From NCBI GenBank assembly GCA_020081605.1, contig JAHREC010000011.1:5084001-5148000 (forward strand): a stretch of DNA of 64,000 bases, in the 5' to 3' direction. Under the pieces are notes generated by a model that worked only from the letters and a program-made list of their open reading frames with translations, had not been told where the DNA came from and made no database searches. Positions 11,456 through 23,637 of the stretch are shown piece by piece. Made by a program: the position numbers and the translations under genes. Within the stretch, counting starts at the first letter, position 1. Every line of letters begins with the position of its first letter. The DNA is from Albifimbria verrucaria (taxonomy: Eukaryota > Ascomycota > Sordariomycetes > Hypocreales > Stachybotryaceae).

Positions 11456-12747
11456 ATGCTGAAACCGACGGTCAGGCGCTCTGCCTGCGACCAATGCAGA
11501 GCCAAGCGAGTAAGGTGCCTTCGCGCCGAGAACAGCACGGCGGCATGCGCCCGCTGCTCCCATATTGGCGCGCGATGCGTGACGGGCGCCCCAGGTCATC
11601 CTGGAAGACCATCCAAACCGCGCCTCGTCAATCGTGGTAGCACGCCCAGAGACCCCGCGGCGATCTCTGCCGACGTCTCGTCGCCTGGCCCGGCGCATCG
11701 CACGTCGACGGTGCAAGACATGGACTATGCCGACGTTCATGCCCCTTCAATAACAGAGGAGCCTTTACCAGCCACAGCGGCTGAAAGAGCGTCACCTTGC
11801 AGGGCGGATAGCGACATGTCATGGGACCAGCTCTGCGGCGTCGCAGTGTCAGACCTTGTGGAGGCAAAGTCAGCAGTGCATCCTTACTCGCCTGGATGCC
11901 CTTTGGCCCAAAGAACACAACCAGATTTCTGGGGAATGACGGGTGATAGGTCTGCTTTCTTTGGCCCTCCTTCGATTGAACGAAGCACTGCGTTCGACAT
12001 GGGTCTTGATCTGCTTCTTCAGCCATGGGAAAGCGCTCTCCCCAAGTCTACCACAAAGCTTGAGCCCGGCAAGCTTGCTCATGCGGTTCCGAGAGGAGAT
12101 GGACCAGCACATCGCAGCTGTAGACACATACTTCTTGGATCCACCCAAAGTCGTGGAGGGCTGCAAGGAGGAGAGTCCAGACATGGAGGCCGAACATCCA
12201 GCCGCATTGCTTCTCACGTGCTGCAAAGAGTTCATTGACATTATCCGGAGCTTGAAACCGGCGGGTCAAATGCATATGCACGGCGATTACGATCTTAGCA
12301 CTGAGATCGTGCTCCTGGTTCTGTCGAGCTACCTCGCATTGATGAGGCTCTTCGATTCCCTATTCTACACCATGTACCAATTTATCTGCCGGATGCCGCC
12401 GGACTCGTTCAAGTCTGTCAAGGTCAAGTCGGTACTCCGCATAGCCGGTATCTCTTCGCTTCAGGACATGCCAATAAAGACATATGCTATGAGCATTCTT
12501 GATGCCATCCAGGGCCAAGTGCGAACCTTGGAGCGCTACATGGGGATTCCAATCGAGTACTGTCTCTCAGGTGAGGTGGCTGCTTCGACCACGGCGGCCC
12601 CCAGGGATATTCACCGCGGCAGACCGAGCACAGTTATTCGAGACTGTCATGGCACAGGAAGATCTCAAATCACGACAGGGTAGCAAGACTTACGTAGAGT
12701 CGATACGAGTCAGCATCCACGGTTCGATGAGATTTCTCGATGACTAG
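11456..12747 (+). CDS. AflR-like Zn2Cys6 transcription factor (two apparent frameshifts)
   Basis: Nuclear DNA-binding regulator, probably pathway-specific. The binuclear zinc cluster lies at residues about 10-42 (CDQCRAKRVRC, then CARC and GARC) and is followed by a basic linker (GRPSKPR). The C-terminal part (LLTCCKEFIDII, LVLSSYLALMRLFDSLFY, SILDAIQGQVRTLERYMG) matches the helical AflR-type regulatory domain. The frame moves by one base near 12075 (before LMRFREEMDQ) and again near 12597 in a CCCCC run (before GIFTAADRAQLFE). With both repaired the protein is about 430 aa and ends at the stop at 12745-12747. The next gene is an exporter and the highly reducing PKS follows, so local control of that locus is likely. 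Confidence 0.8.
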
Positions 12748-12856
12748 ACAGAATTAAGACAGCTATGGCGAAACATATTAACAAGGGTGAGATGTCCACA
12801 AACAAGAAAGAATATTCCTGTTAATTGCAATTGCTAAAATCCAGTCCCGCCGCCCT

Positions 12857-14834
12857 CTATATCATATATTTGTTGTCCCTTCTGGCTTCGAGGAAGCTCG
12901 TGCCTTGAGCAATATTATGACGTGGCAGTTGGGGTCTCCTTGCCAATTGTGACTCTAGCATCCTCAGTAGGCTCGTTCTTTTCTCTACCATTCCAAAAAC
13001 AGTATCATTCTCCTCTCTAAGAGGTATCTGTTTCATCACAGCGGCAGCGATGAGTCCTACTGCGCCGAAGGCAATGGCAACCTGCCAGGACCGCCGGAGT
13101 GCGCTGTTCTGTACAGCAACCACTTCAGCGCGTGTCTGTGGCGAAATCGCGTCAAGGAATTCAGATTCGGCGGCCGCAAACGCCCCACCAGCCATAAACT
13201 GGGCGGCTACCTTTGCGTTGCTGCTGATGGTTCCCGACCGGGCCAACTGTGCGGCCCGGTTGCTGTAGACGGTGCCGGCGATGGCAACACCCCACATAAT
13301 ACCGAAGCTGCGCATTAATCCCCACGTGCTTGTCGCGACCGCCGTATCCTTGTCAGTCAGTGGGGCCAGGAGGGCCGGAAGCAGGGCCGCCATGGCGAGG
13401 CCTGCGCCGAAGGACTCGACTACCTGGAAGCCCACCCAGGCGCCCGTAGAGGAATTCTCATCAAGTGTCGAGAAAAGGCCGAACCCAACGACAATTAAGG
13501 CAAAGGAAGCGGCAAGGATAGGCTTGTAGTAGCCGAACTTGGTGAGCAGCACACCGCCAAGGATGGCGGCCGGGAGAAGTGCGAGGATGGTAGGGAGGAG
13601 CATGATGCCAGAGCGGTAGGCGCTCGCGGCAAGCACACCCTGGAAGTAGACTGGAAGAAAGAAGTAGGCCCACATGGTGACAATGCCGTGGAGAAAGGTG
13701 AGGAGGAAGACGATGGCAGTAATGGAATGGCTGAAGAGGTCGAGGGGCATGATGGGGCTCGGCACTAGGCGGGCATTGCTTTCGAGCACGACAAAGCCTC
13801 CCATCGTGGCCAGCCCGATAATGAGAGGCACAAGGACCTGATAAGAAGACCATGCGTATTTGCCACCTGCCCAGCTGAGGGCAATCAGCATCGGCGTGGC
13901 GCCGCCGATGAATACGGCGTTACCCAGCCAGTCGAGGCTCGAAAGCTTGGTGGCCAGCGTCTGAGACTTGTCATATTTGACATGCAAGAAGGCGAACAGC
14001 AGCACCAAAGAAGCAACACCGGTGGGCAGAGCCAGGTAGAAGGCCCAGCGCCAGGTGCTGTAGCTGACGAGGAGCCCGCCAAAAGAGGGCCGAGGGCGGC
14101 TCCCACACCAACCATGCCAAGCAATATTCCCATGTAGGCACCCCTCTCACGGAGTGGCGCCAGGTCGCAGATAATCATCTCGCAAAGGACGCCAATACCC
14201 GAACCTCCAATCCCTTGAACAGCTCGACCGCCGATCATCGTGGCCATATTTGTAGCTCTGTACATTGTGCATCTCATCAGCAAAGACTCCGAGCTTCATG
14301 GAATAAAACGACCCCAAGCCAGTTACGGAGAATAGATACGAAAGGCACAAGGAAGCAGCAACTCACCCGCCACATACACCGCTCCCAACCGTGAAGAAAG
14401 CCACGGAAATGATCAGGGCCACCGGCGGCCAAACACGTTTGCGAGCTGGCCAAACATGGGCAAAAGAGCAGTCCTACATTTGTCAATTCCCATTATCAAA
14501 TACCTAGGCGACTAAAAACCTGTGCCCTCAGGTGGAAGCGGCCGTGTCTCTGCGATAAGAGGCTGGGAGGCTTACATGGTCAAGAAATAGGTGTTGGAAA
14601 TCCAGATGTAATTGTCGCCTCCGCTCAAATCGGCAACGATGGACGGCATGACCGTCGAGGTAATTGTGGCTTCCAAACTCGTGAGGAGGCTGGTGAGCGC
14701 GAGGACAAACAAGATGGCCCAGAACCTCGGCCCTTCTGGAACTGTGGCGGGTTTCTTTCCGTGGTCGCATCCTGGGCATCAAGTGAAGCTTCTTTAGACT
14801 CCACAGTCAAAGCAGATACGTCATGATGTGCCAT
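12857..14834 (-). CDS. MFS multidrug exporter, DHA2 type (14-helix)
   Basis: Plasma-membrane proton antiporter of the kind that exports fungal secondary metabolites. The start at 14834 (MAHHDVSALTVESKEAS) gives a polar N-terminal tail, then helices from about 14730 down to 13000. Motif A is visible as GQLANVFGRRWP, motif C-like glycines as GGRAVQGIGGSGIGVL and MVGVGAALGPL. Two introns lie near 14480-14575 (GTAAGC...TGTAG) and near 14255-14365. Single-base frameshifts occur near 14733, 14420 and 14082; each is repaired by one base in a homopolymer. The last exon (12857-14008) is open for 383 codons. It sits tail to tail with the AflR-like regulator gene and upstream of the PKS 3' end, consistent with self-resistance or export of the PKS product. 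Confidence 0.85.
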
Positions 14835-16594
14835 CTTGCCTAATAAGAATGATAACAGCAGGTGACTCTAGTATTGTAAGATAATAGATAAGGTATTGGG
14901 ATGAAGTGAGGGTTGTAGCAAAGAAGACGCCAGTGGCTGTTATAGCTTTACTATGTGAAATAGATCCCAGTTAAATGCCAGCGAGTTCTTCCAGAAAACC
15001 AGATCTCGTTGTATAAAACTGCCCAAGGAATAGTAGGTACCCGCTTATTTAAGGCTAGATGAAGCCCGGTACTGCGGCACGACACTGGTGGCTCCATGCT
15101 CTTTGGGTGAAGTCCGCGGGGTTTCCACGACCCATGCTGGCAATATAACGGCGAACATGGATTAAGTTCCGTGGTGGGTTTACAGAGAAGATAGACTTGA
15201 CATTCATTTAATTGTTCCAAATATAGGCGAGGGAGTTTGCTTTATGCCAATCTTGCCTCCTACCCTTTTCCAGATATAGAGCATCCACGGGTAACCTGCT
15301 CGGCTCACCGGAGCCTGCCTCGCCTAAATGAATTAGCTTCTGGTTCACCACGCGTCGGAAACTTGGACTAGTATTGTGCTGAGGTATATCTTTCCGTTCA
15401 CGGAAAATGCACCGAAGTCAAGATATGGGCGCGAGATCGCGTCTTGAATTAGGAAAGCTAGGTAGGAGCATCGTGAGTTAGACAGTGAAACCAACAGGTG
15501 TAAAAGCGGGATCACCAGGTTCAATGCAGACGTGTTTCACGAGTTGGCCGGTAGAAGCACTCATCTTTGCTGAACTCGCCAGCTGCCAATAAATAAACTA
15601 TAACGAGAAGCATTCTCCTGATTTCCGATGGGCACCTTTCCATACAATTTGCGGTAGCTGTGAGACCCGACCGTACTGAATAAGGGAGAAACACATGCAG
15701 AGGGAACAGGCTGGCTACCAATCAAGTATGATGGTCTGGGTCAAATTGACGATTCAAATGTGTGAATTGAGCGACAGATGGCAAATATTAGGACCGAGAA
15801 ATCGATATTTGGGACAAGAGAGCTCTCGCTACACCGGGTCATATTAACAAGAGTATTCTTCCTGCTTAGTGGGAAATCTAGAAAGCTTAGTTACATGCTA
15901 TCGTGTTTAAGTAAAACGAGAACGAATCGTAAGAAGGGTTTCCGTGTGCCTCGAACTCCACTCCTCGTGCGATGCTTGCATATTATGTCCCATAAATTGC
16001 CATGAAACCAATGTTTAAATTCTTACTTTAAACATGGTAAGTGCATTCCAAGTTTGGGATTAAACTGTTGTATAAATAGACTTAGATCAGACAATGTGAG
16101 TTCTCGCCTTTCACTGACTGTCCAAGCTAAGCCTCTGGTCGACTTAGTATAGAAGACAATCAAAACGAAGATAGTAAAGATAAGAAACAACGTTAATAGC
16201 AGTTTACGCGTCACCGGAATTTACTCTAGATGTTCTTGATTCTGGCAGGCTTTAAGTCAGTTAACCCTGAGAAAATGAGACAGCTGATTTATTATGCTAC
16301 TTTCGTAACCAACATATGCCTCAAAGCACCCTGTTCTACATAATTAAGCTACTCTTTATGAAGTGGAAAAGAAGGAAACAAAAAGACTCATATTCGTAAT
16401 TTGGATTTGCTTATGATTGGATACTTATTGCTTTGTCTATCACGTCTTTTGTTCTTCCTCAAGCGGGGCCTCATTTTTCGAGTAGCATCAAGTGAACTAT
16501 TTCTTAAAATCGAGTACTAGGACAGGACCAGTACATTCAAACGTTATCGCACGAGATGCTCCATTAATTCGGACTCAATGGTATACAATGCAAC
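14835..16594. other. Intergenic region between exporter and HR-PKS
   Basis: No supported gene. The ORF at 16023-16214 (minus) starts with a hydrophobic helix but has no other support. The exporter promoter should lie in the first several hundred bases; an inverted repeat at 15391-15406 is the clearest structured site. Confidence 0.4.
15391..15406. promoter_or_regulatory. Inverted repeat TTTCCGT-TC-ACGGAAA
   Basis: Perfect 7-base arms separated by two bases give CCG-N4-CGG, an everted CGG pair compatible with a Zn2Cys6 dimer. It is about 560 bases upstream of the exporter start. I found no second exact copy in the PKS promoter, so a role is only possible. Confidence 0.25.
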
Positions 16595-19500
16595 CTACAC
16601 AGCCAATGCCTTTTGAACCAAACCATGAATCGACGGCATGTTTATAATGTCAAATAGTGAGACATCCACACCAGCCGAGTCTTGCAGCCACTTTCTAAGC
16701 TCAACGGCCACAATTGAATCCAGTCCATGTGCTGCAAGTGACTGGCTCGGGGCGAGTTCTTCTACTGATACGCCCATGACAACAGAGATCTTTTTATCAG
16801 CCCGCTTAACAGGATGTTGACTCGTTCTTCAGTAGATTTTGCCTGACTCAGCGCTGCGATCAGCCCATCCGCTTTAACAGAAGCAGATTGTCCTCCACCA
16901 TAAGTACGATTGACATAAAGATTGCGGAAGCGGCTTCGTTGCGCCCAGAAAACATCTGGTTCAGTCACATTGATGCCAGTGATGATCCTCTCTTGCCCTA
17001 GTGGAGAATAAAGCTTTGCTGTCTCAATGTGTGAACCTTCATGAGTTTGCTCCTTGAATCTGAAGCTCAGTTTTAATGCTTCCTCAATTTGAAGTAACAA
17101 CTCGTGCTCCTTGATCATATCATGCTTCATACGTTTCAAGCTCTTGAGAAGTTCGGTGTTGTTTTCAGCAACGCCAACACCTATTACCGCTCCCACATTC
17201 ATTGAAACCCCAGGTAAGCCTTGCTGCTGGCGCACTTCCATCAATGCATCGAGATATGCATTGAGGCAGCATAGTTTGCCTGCCCCTTGTTTCCAGTCAC
17301 AGCAGACGTAGATGAAAAAGGAATGAAGAAGTCGAGATTACATGATTCCGCAATCGTGACATCATGTAGAATCTCTGCACCATGGCATTTGACCTTGACG
17401 ACACGCTGCCATTGTTCATGTGTCATGTTACAAATCAATGAGTCTTCTAGAGCCATAGGCGCAAAGAAAATCCCGACTAGTTCCGAACAGACACTGGTGA
17501 TACAACGTTCGACGTCAGCTCTTATCGTGATGTCTCCACGGTATGTCTGGACTTCAATCCCTCTTTGCCGTAGCCAGCACACAGTATTTTGCGCCGTTTC
17601 TTTGTATCCCTGATCGAGAGAACGACAGTATGCGGCGGCAGCCTCGTCTGACCATCCACTCTGCGACAGTGCCACCTAGACCACCTAGACCTCCTACAAT
17701 AAGGTAGATCCTATGTGGATTGAAAAGATGTGGTTCTTGGTATTGCGTTCTCACCACTGGGACCATATCATTCGGATGAGGAGTCATAACAATCTTGCCC
17801 AAGTGCTTACCCTTTTGCATGAGTCTCATGGCTTGCTCAACCTCTGCATACGAAAATTCTGAGATCGGAGAAGCTGGGAGAATTTCACCGCTATGAATCA
17901 ATTCCGCGCTTGCTTCCAGAATTCGCTGGGCCATTTTGGGCTGTGTCTCATACAACATCACCAGATCTACAGACGCAAATAGGACATTTCTCCGAAATGG
18001 CGCCATTGGTAGGTTTGCGTTTTGATGTATGTCTCGTTTTCCAATCTCCACAAAGCGGCCAAACGGGGCAATATAATCCCAACTCGCCGTAAGCAGTTTG
18101 CCAGCGAGACTATTGAGGATGACATCTGCGCCTCGACCCTTGGTTGCCTTCATAACATCCATGACAAAAGAGTCATCGCGCGATGAGAAGATTTCGTTGC
18201 TTGATAGACCGAACTGTGCTTGCAAAAAGCTCTCTTAGAGTCTGAGCAGGTTGTCAATACATGAGCACCGATCTTCTGGGCAAGCTGGATGGCCATTTGG
18301 CCCACACCACCACTCCCCGAATGAATCAGAATCGTCTCTCCAGGTTGTAAATGAGCCACATCGTTCAATGCATACATCGCAGTAGTCAAAACACCACTCC
18401 AGCTGGCAGCAACGGTGTAAGAGAAATTCTCTGGTATCTTTACACACAGATTTACTGGCTGTCGAACAAAGGTACCATGCGCGCCCTGACCTGGCCTACA
18501 CGCGAGAACACGGTCCCTAGAGAGAACACCTGGGTATCCACGGCGGAGCCAAGTCTATGAACTACTCCAGCACACTCGTCGCCCAGTTTGCGATCCTGGA
18601 CAAGCCCCATTGTGGCAGCTATGTCCCGAAAATTGAGAGCAGATGCCATGATTCGGATCTCAATTTCATCTTCCTTGAGCGGTTGGCTCAAAATCTCATG
18701 ATCAGGGGAAAATGGAGTGTCTCAAGAAGACCAATCTTCCCAATTTGCAGCGATAAGGCCGGCTCGGAATCGAAAGGTTGTAGTATAGGGGCACTATCAA
18801 CGCCATTGATGAGTTGGGAATTGAGTGTCTTGTTTTCGAGTACTCGGGTGATGTAAAGTGTCTCGTTTTGCAGCATAAATTCTTCCTCTGTGCATTCAGC
18901 GACCAGTATTTTCAAAATTGACTCCATCACAGAGACAGACTGTTTTTCGATGTTGGCTTTAAGAGTAATGAAGCGTGATGATGTATTCTCATTTCGAGCA
19001 ACATGCAGCAGCCCCGCGACCAAAGCTTGTTGTGGTCGAAGGGCCCCGGGAGACGCCTCATCCAAAAGCCAGATTGCTTCGATATTTTGTAGCCCTAGGA
19101 GATACTGGACGCTCCCCATTCTTCAATATTCCAATCGTCTGCTGTCGAAGACATACTGCTTGTAACCAAGTACCTTAACTTCCCAGTCGCCCGAAAGTTG
19201 GGTAGTTCATGTAAGGGTACAAATCCTATGACATTGATCTCTTCCTTCAATTTTTTCATGAGTTCTTGCTCACGGATGCATGGCTCAGTGGATGTAACCA
19301 CAATTACGTCGTCAACAGGACGAGAAGGCTTGTTCCGGAGACAGATTGATCCACCACTTGCCAATGTTGAAACAGTGCCCCAATCTGGATCAGATTTAAG
19401 AGCATAGCTGGTCATGATTGCCGTGCTCGACCTTGTCCACTTTATGAGTTCGGGCCAGCCAAAAGCTGGGTTCAACGAGATTACGAGATCATAACCCTCA

Positions 19501-22500
19501 CCTGGCTCCTCGACCATAGTAATCTCTGGTAATGATTGGAAATTTGTGTCCTCAAGCCCCGTCTTAAATGATTGTTCCAAATTGATATGTATTGATTTGA
19601 AACCTCCTTGGTGTCAAACAGCTTGTCGATGTAGGGTAAAATTTCATTGCAAGCTGCGGAGTTTGGAGAAATGATTAAAACAGTCGAATGAGGATGCTGA
19701 AACTGATAGACACCAATTGCATCATACAAATTCTGAAAGTGATGTTTAATATCTTCTTTCAGCATGTCGAAACAGGGTTGCCATGGTTGATTAAAAAGAG
19801 TCTCCGGCCAGTGGACCTACTGCTCGTGTCACCCATAGCAGTCATTTCTAGCCCTTTAACCTCCAGAACGAGTGGCTGGGACTCGAGATTTTGATGTAAA
19901 CTGACGTGTCCAACAGCGGTTCTGTTATTGGGCATTGTAATCTTGGTTGAAATACTAAATTGACTTGCCACACTAGTGGACTGGTGTTCCATCAGGCCTG
20001 AGACCTGCAGAGACTCGATGAACGTGGGCACAAAAACCGTTTCCAACCTCTTGCCCAAATGATTCTCGATGCCGATAAATAGCGATTGGAAACAGTTGTC
20101 TAATATCGTCGGATATAGAAAGGTGCCTTCGGCCCGTTCGTGCATGGTGTAGTGGCTCGGCAGGAATTCGACTGTCGGAGCAATAATGTAACCCGTCCCA
20201 CTCATTATTTGATTCTTGGTAAGAGCAAACCTCTCACCGAGGAAAAGGCCATTTTCTAGAATCTGCTGATACAGCGCACTTGTCTTCACACGATGCATGG
20301 CATTTTGAGCCAATTCGTTTATTGTAGGACCATCGACAGAGGATTCCAGGGCTCTTGGCTCACCTACACGTAGGCTAATCAATCCTGTGCAGTGTTCAGT
20401 GAAGTTTCCTCTTCGTTGTATGATGAAATTGCGAATTCGTGCCAGCTGTCAGAGTACGCTTTGGCCGATGTACGTAGATGGCGTAATTCTGTATAGACTT
20501 CGGTTCCAATTTCTGAGCTAGTCAAACTCATGGGGGCCTTGATATTTATCTCCTTCAAGTCCACGGATCTTATAAGCCTTCTGTCAACTATAGGATTTGC
20601 TCGTATAGCTGCTTCTATAGCCATGGTGACGTATGCCGCACCCGGGAAGAGGGGTGTCCCATCGAAAACGTGTTCATTTAGCCATGGCAACTCAGATAGA
20701 CGCAAGTAGTTACGCCATCTTGGCGACAAGGAGGTAGACGCTGGGGTTGTTACACCAAGTACCGTGTGGCGGCTCCCGTGGTGCAGATGGTTCCTGATGA
20801 CTCGCGTCTGTGACCATGGCCGTTGATGATTCCAAGAATAGGTTGGAAAATTGGGAAGTTGTGTGACCCGTGCGTCTCTATATTTTTGTTCATTCAGAGA
20901 ATTGATGGCCTTAAGGTCGAGGGATACACCACTAGAATACACTCGACCCATTCCACCCAACAGACTGTCGAATGAGGGCTGGTCTCGGTGAAGAGTTGCA
21001 ACGTACAGAGCTTTTTTCTTTAGTGATGTCAGAATTTGTCTAGTGGGTCCTCTCAAAGCTGGATGAGGCCCTATCTCGATCAATATACAGTCCTGCTGGT
21101 CATGGCCGTGAAGAGTGTGTAACAGGAGCTTCGACAAGGCAGCTTCAAACTGGACTGGCTTAACCATGTTCTCAGCCCAGTAGGTAGGGTCCAGATGCTG
21201 AGACTTGCCAATCAAGTCTCCTGTAACCGACGAGAAAACTGGCAAGTATTATGCTGAGCCTCATTGGATATTAAGCTGCTCTCCAGACTTTTGCGATATT
21301 GCGGGGCCAGTGGTACCATGTGATGAGAGTGGAAAGCCTGTTCTACCTGAAGCCTTCTTACGAAGATTTCATCGTCTAGCAACTGTTGCTGGAGTTGTTC
21401 AATAGCGTCTTCATCACCCGAGATTGTGATACTTTGTGGGCTATTTATAGCAGCAACAACCAGGCGACCTTCGTAATTTTTAATGTAGGCCAGGGCATCC
21501 GCTTCCCTAGACCAACTGCAAGCATGCCTCCGGTACCTGAGGCAGCGTTGCCCATGTGAAGTCCTCTGTAGTAGGCGACCGTCATTGCCTGCCTGAATGA
21601 TAAAATTCCGCTAGCATACGCTGCAGCAATCTCGCCTGACGAGTGACCGCAGACGGCACTGGGTGCCAGGCCCCACGACATAAGAAGATCGACCAGTGCA
21701 AGCTGTAGGGCGGTACAAAGAGGTTGAGAGTATGCAGACTTTTTAAATTGGATTCCGCCTCAGGCCGGAATAGCTCCTCCATAAGAGACCATGCTGGGCA
21801 ATCTGGAAGTGTTTTCAGAACGGCATCCGCATTCAATATACTTTTTGAAAGGTGGGAGATAGGTCAAATAACTGTCTCCCCATGCCACTAGCCTGGGCTC
21901 CTTGCCCGGTGAAGACGAAACAAACGCGTGGCGAGCGAGACGCTGGTGACCAGGAGACTTGTTTGTCGATATCGGATAATTGTTTAAGCAAATCCTTTGG
22001 TGTGTGGCTTACAAAATAAGATCTATATTTGTGATTTGATCTTCTGGATGTCAGGAACTGGGCCAAATCATATAGGTGGGTGTCCGGGTGACTACATAGC
22101 CATGTGTATAATGAAGCAACAGCGCAATTGCCCGCTGTTTCCGAGTGTGATGTGACTGGTATCAGCCAAGGCCGACTTGCAGAATGCGCAGGGTCATCAA
22201 AGGATTCATCATCGATGGAATATGGGTTGCCAGAATGTTCCTCAAGGATGACGTGTGCGTTGGCACCGCCATATCCAAAGGAATTAATACTCGCTCGCCG
22301 AGCAATACCCTCCTCAACAAGCCAATCCGATGGCGTCGTAGGTACGTGTAATTTCCATTTCTCGAAAGGAATATCGGGATGCGGGTCCTCAAACAACATA
22401 TTTGGAGGTATACGGCGGGCCTCCAGGGCGAGAACCATCTTTATAACACCTATGAGGCCCGCTGCACCCTCCAGATGCCCTATGTTGGTCTTGACACTAC

Positions 22501-23637
22501 CAAGAAACAGGGGTTCTGTCTTGTTTCTGTTGTAAACACTGCCGCGATGGCCTTTGCTTCCCGCGGGTCTCCAGCTTTTGTGCCTGTACCATGTGCCTAC
22601 AAAATATTAGTAAACGGCATGAATCAATCAATCTTAAACAATTTACCTCGAAGAACTGAGTTGCATCTGGATGCAACCCTGCTTTGTGGTACGTGTCCCT
22701 CAACAACCTCTCCTGCGATTCAGCGGAGGGTAACCCAATCGCGCTTTTTATACCGTCGTGATTTGTTCCTGTCGCACGAACCACAGCTCTTATATGATCG
22801 AAAGACTTTTCAGCATCTCGCAACCGTCTAAGTACAACTGCGCACACTCCTCACCCCTGACATAGCCACTACCCTTGGCGTCAAATGCTCTACACCGTCC
22901 ATCGACAGAAAGTAGCCCGAGATCTGTCATAATTTGCCAGGTGTTGGGAATGAAGTGAAGAGCTGAGCCAACAACAATGCAGTATTCAGACTCACCCCGA
23001 AGAAGCGACTCATTTCCAAGGTGGAAACCTACCAATGATGCGGAGCACGCAGTATCAAGAGTAACACTAGGCCCATGAAGGTTGTAGAAAAGGAAACTCG
23101 ATTGGCGAGGATCGCATTACTTGTACCGTTGACGGCGTAACGTGGGTAGAACTCCATATCCCTGGCCATCATCAAAGCGTAGTCATTGGTAAAGGTGCCC
23201 ACAAAGACAGAAGTCTTCGTCCCGCTAATTGCCTCGAGTGTGATACCTGCGTCTTCTAAAGCCTCATATACCACTTCAAGAATTAACCGCTGCTGGGGGT
23301 CCATGGCTTCAGCCTCCTTGCCGGAAACGCCAAAAAAGAATGGTCGAAAGCATCGATAGGCTGGTCAACAAAGTAACCATATTTCACGCTTGTCTGGTGG
23401 TTGAGGTAAGAAACAATATATAGAATGCGTGTACTGTGGCCTGCTTACTGTTCCTTTGTGTTGACCATTAGGATGGTGAAAACGATCGATGTTGAACCTT
23501 TCTGACGGAATCTCTTGTTGGAGGTCAACTTTGTCTATGATGTTGTCCCAAAGCTTGGTTGGATTGTTAGCACCCGCCACTCGGCATGCCATGCCCACAA
23601 TGGCAGTGCTGCCTGCCTTGGTCGACATGTCCTCCAT
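16595..23637 (-). CDS. Highly reducing polyketide synthase KS-AT-DH-ER-KR-ACP (many single-base frameshifts)
   Basis: Iterative type I PKS building a reduced polyketide from malonyl-CoA. The ATG at 23637 is followed at once by the KS signature [15 protein letters not shown] (about 23610-22230): active Cys in DTACSAS, His in HGTGT and [10 protein letters not shown] (about 21930-20990): GHSSGE near 21650. DH (about 20790-19800): His in [11 protein letters not shown], Asp in LDNCFQS. A linker with no SAM motif occupies the usual methyltransferase place. ER (about 18720-17780): [13 protein letters not shown] (about 17720-16900): GGLGGLGG and Tyr in QANYAAS. ACP (about 16770-16620): [10 protein letters not shown]. 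Introns lie near 23396-23447 and near 22600. At least ten frame jumps occur, such as near 23092, 22846 and 22508, each mended by one base. There is no C-terminal release domain, so a partner is needed to offload. Confidence 0.85.

Noticed and set aside
13050..13529. Plus-strand ORFs of 72 and 85 codons
   Set aside because: They are antisense shadows of the DHA2 exporter exon, which has clear family motifs.
16595..23637. Calling the HR-PKS a decayed pseudogene because of its many frame breaks
   Set aside because: All catalytic motifs are intact, breaks are one-base and mostly in homopolymers, and the same error pattern affects unrelated genes throughout the window.
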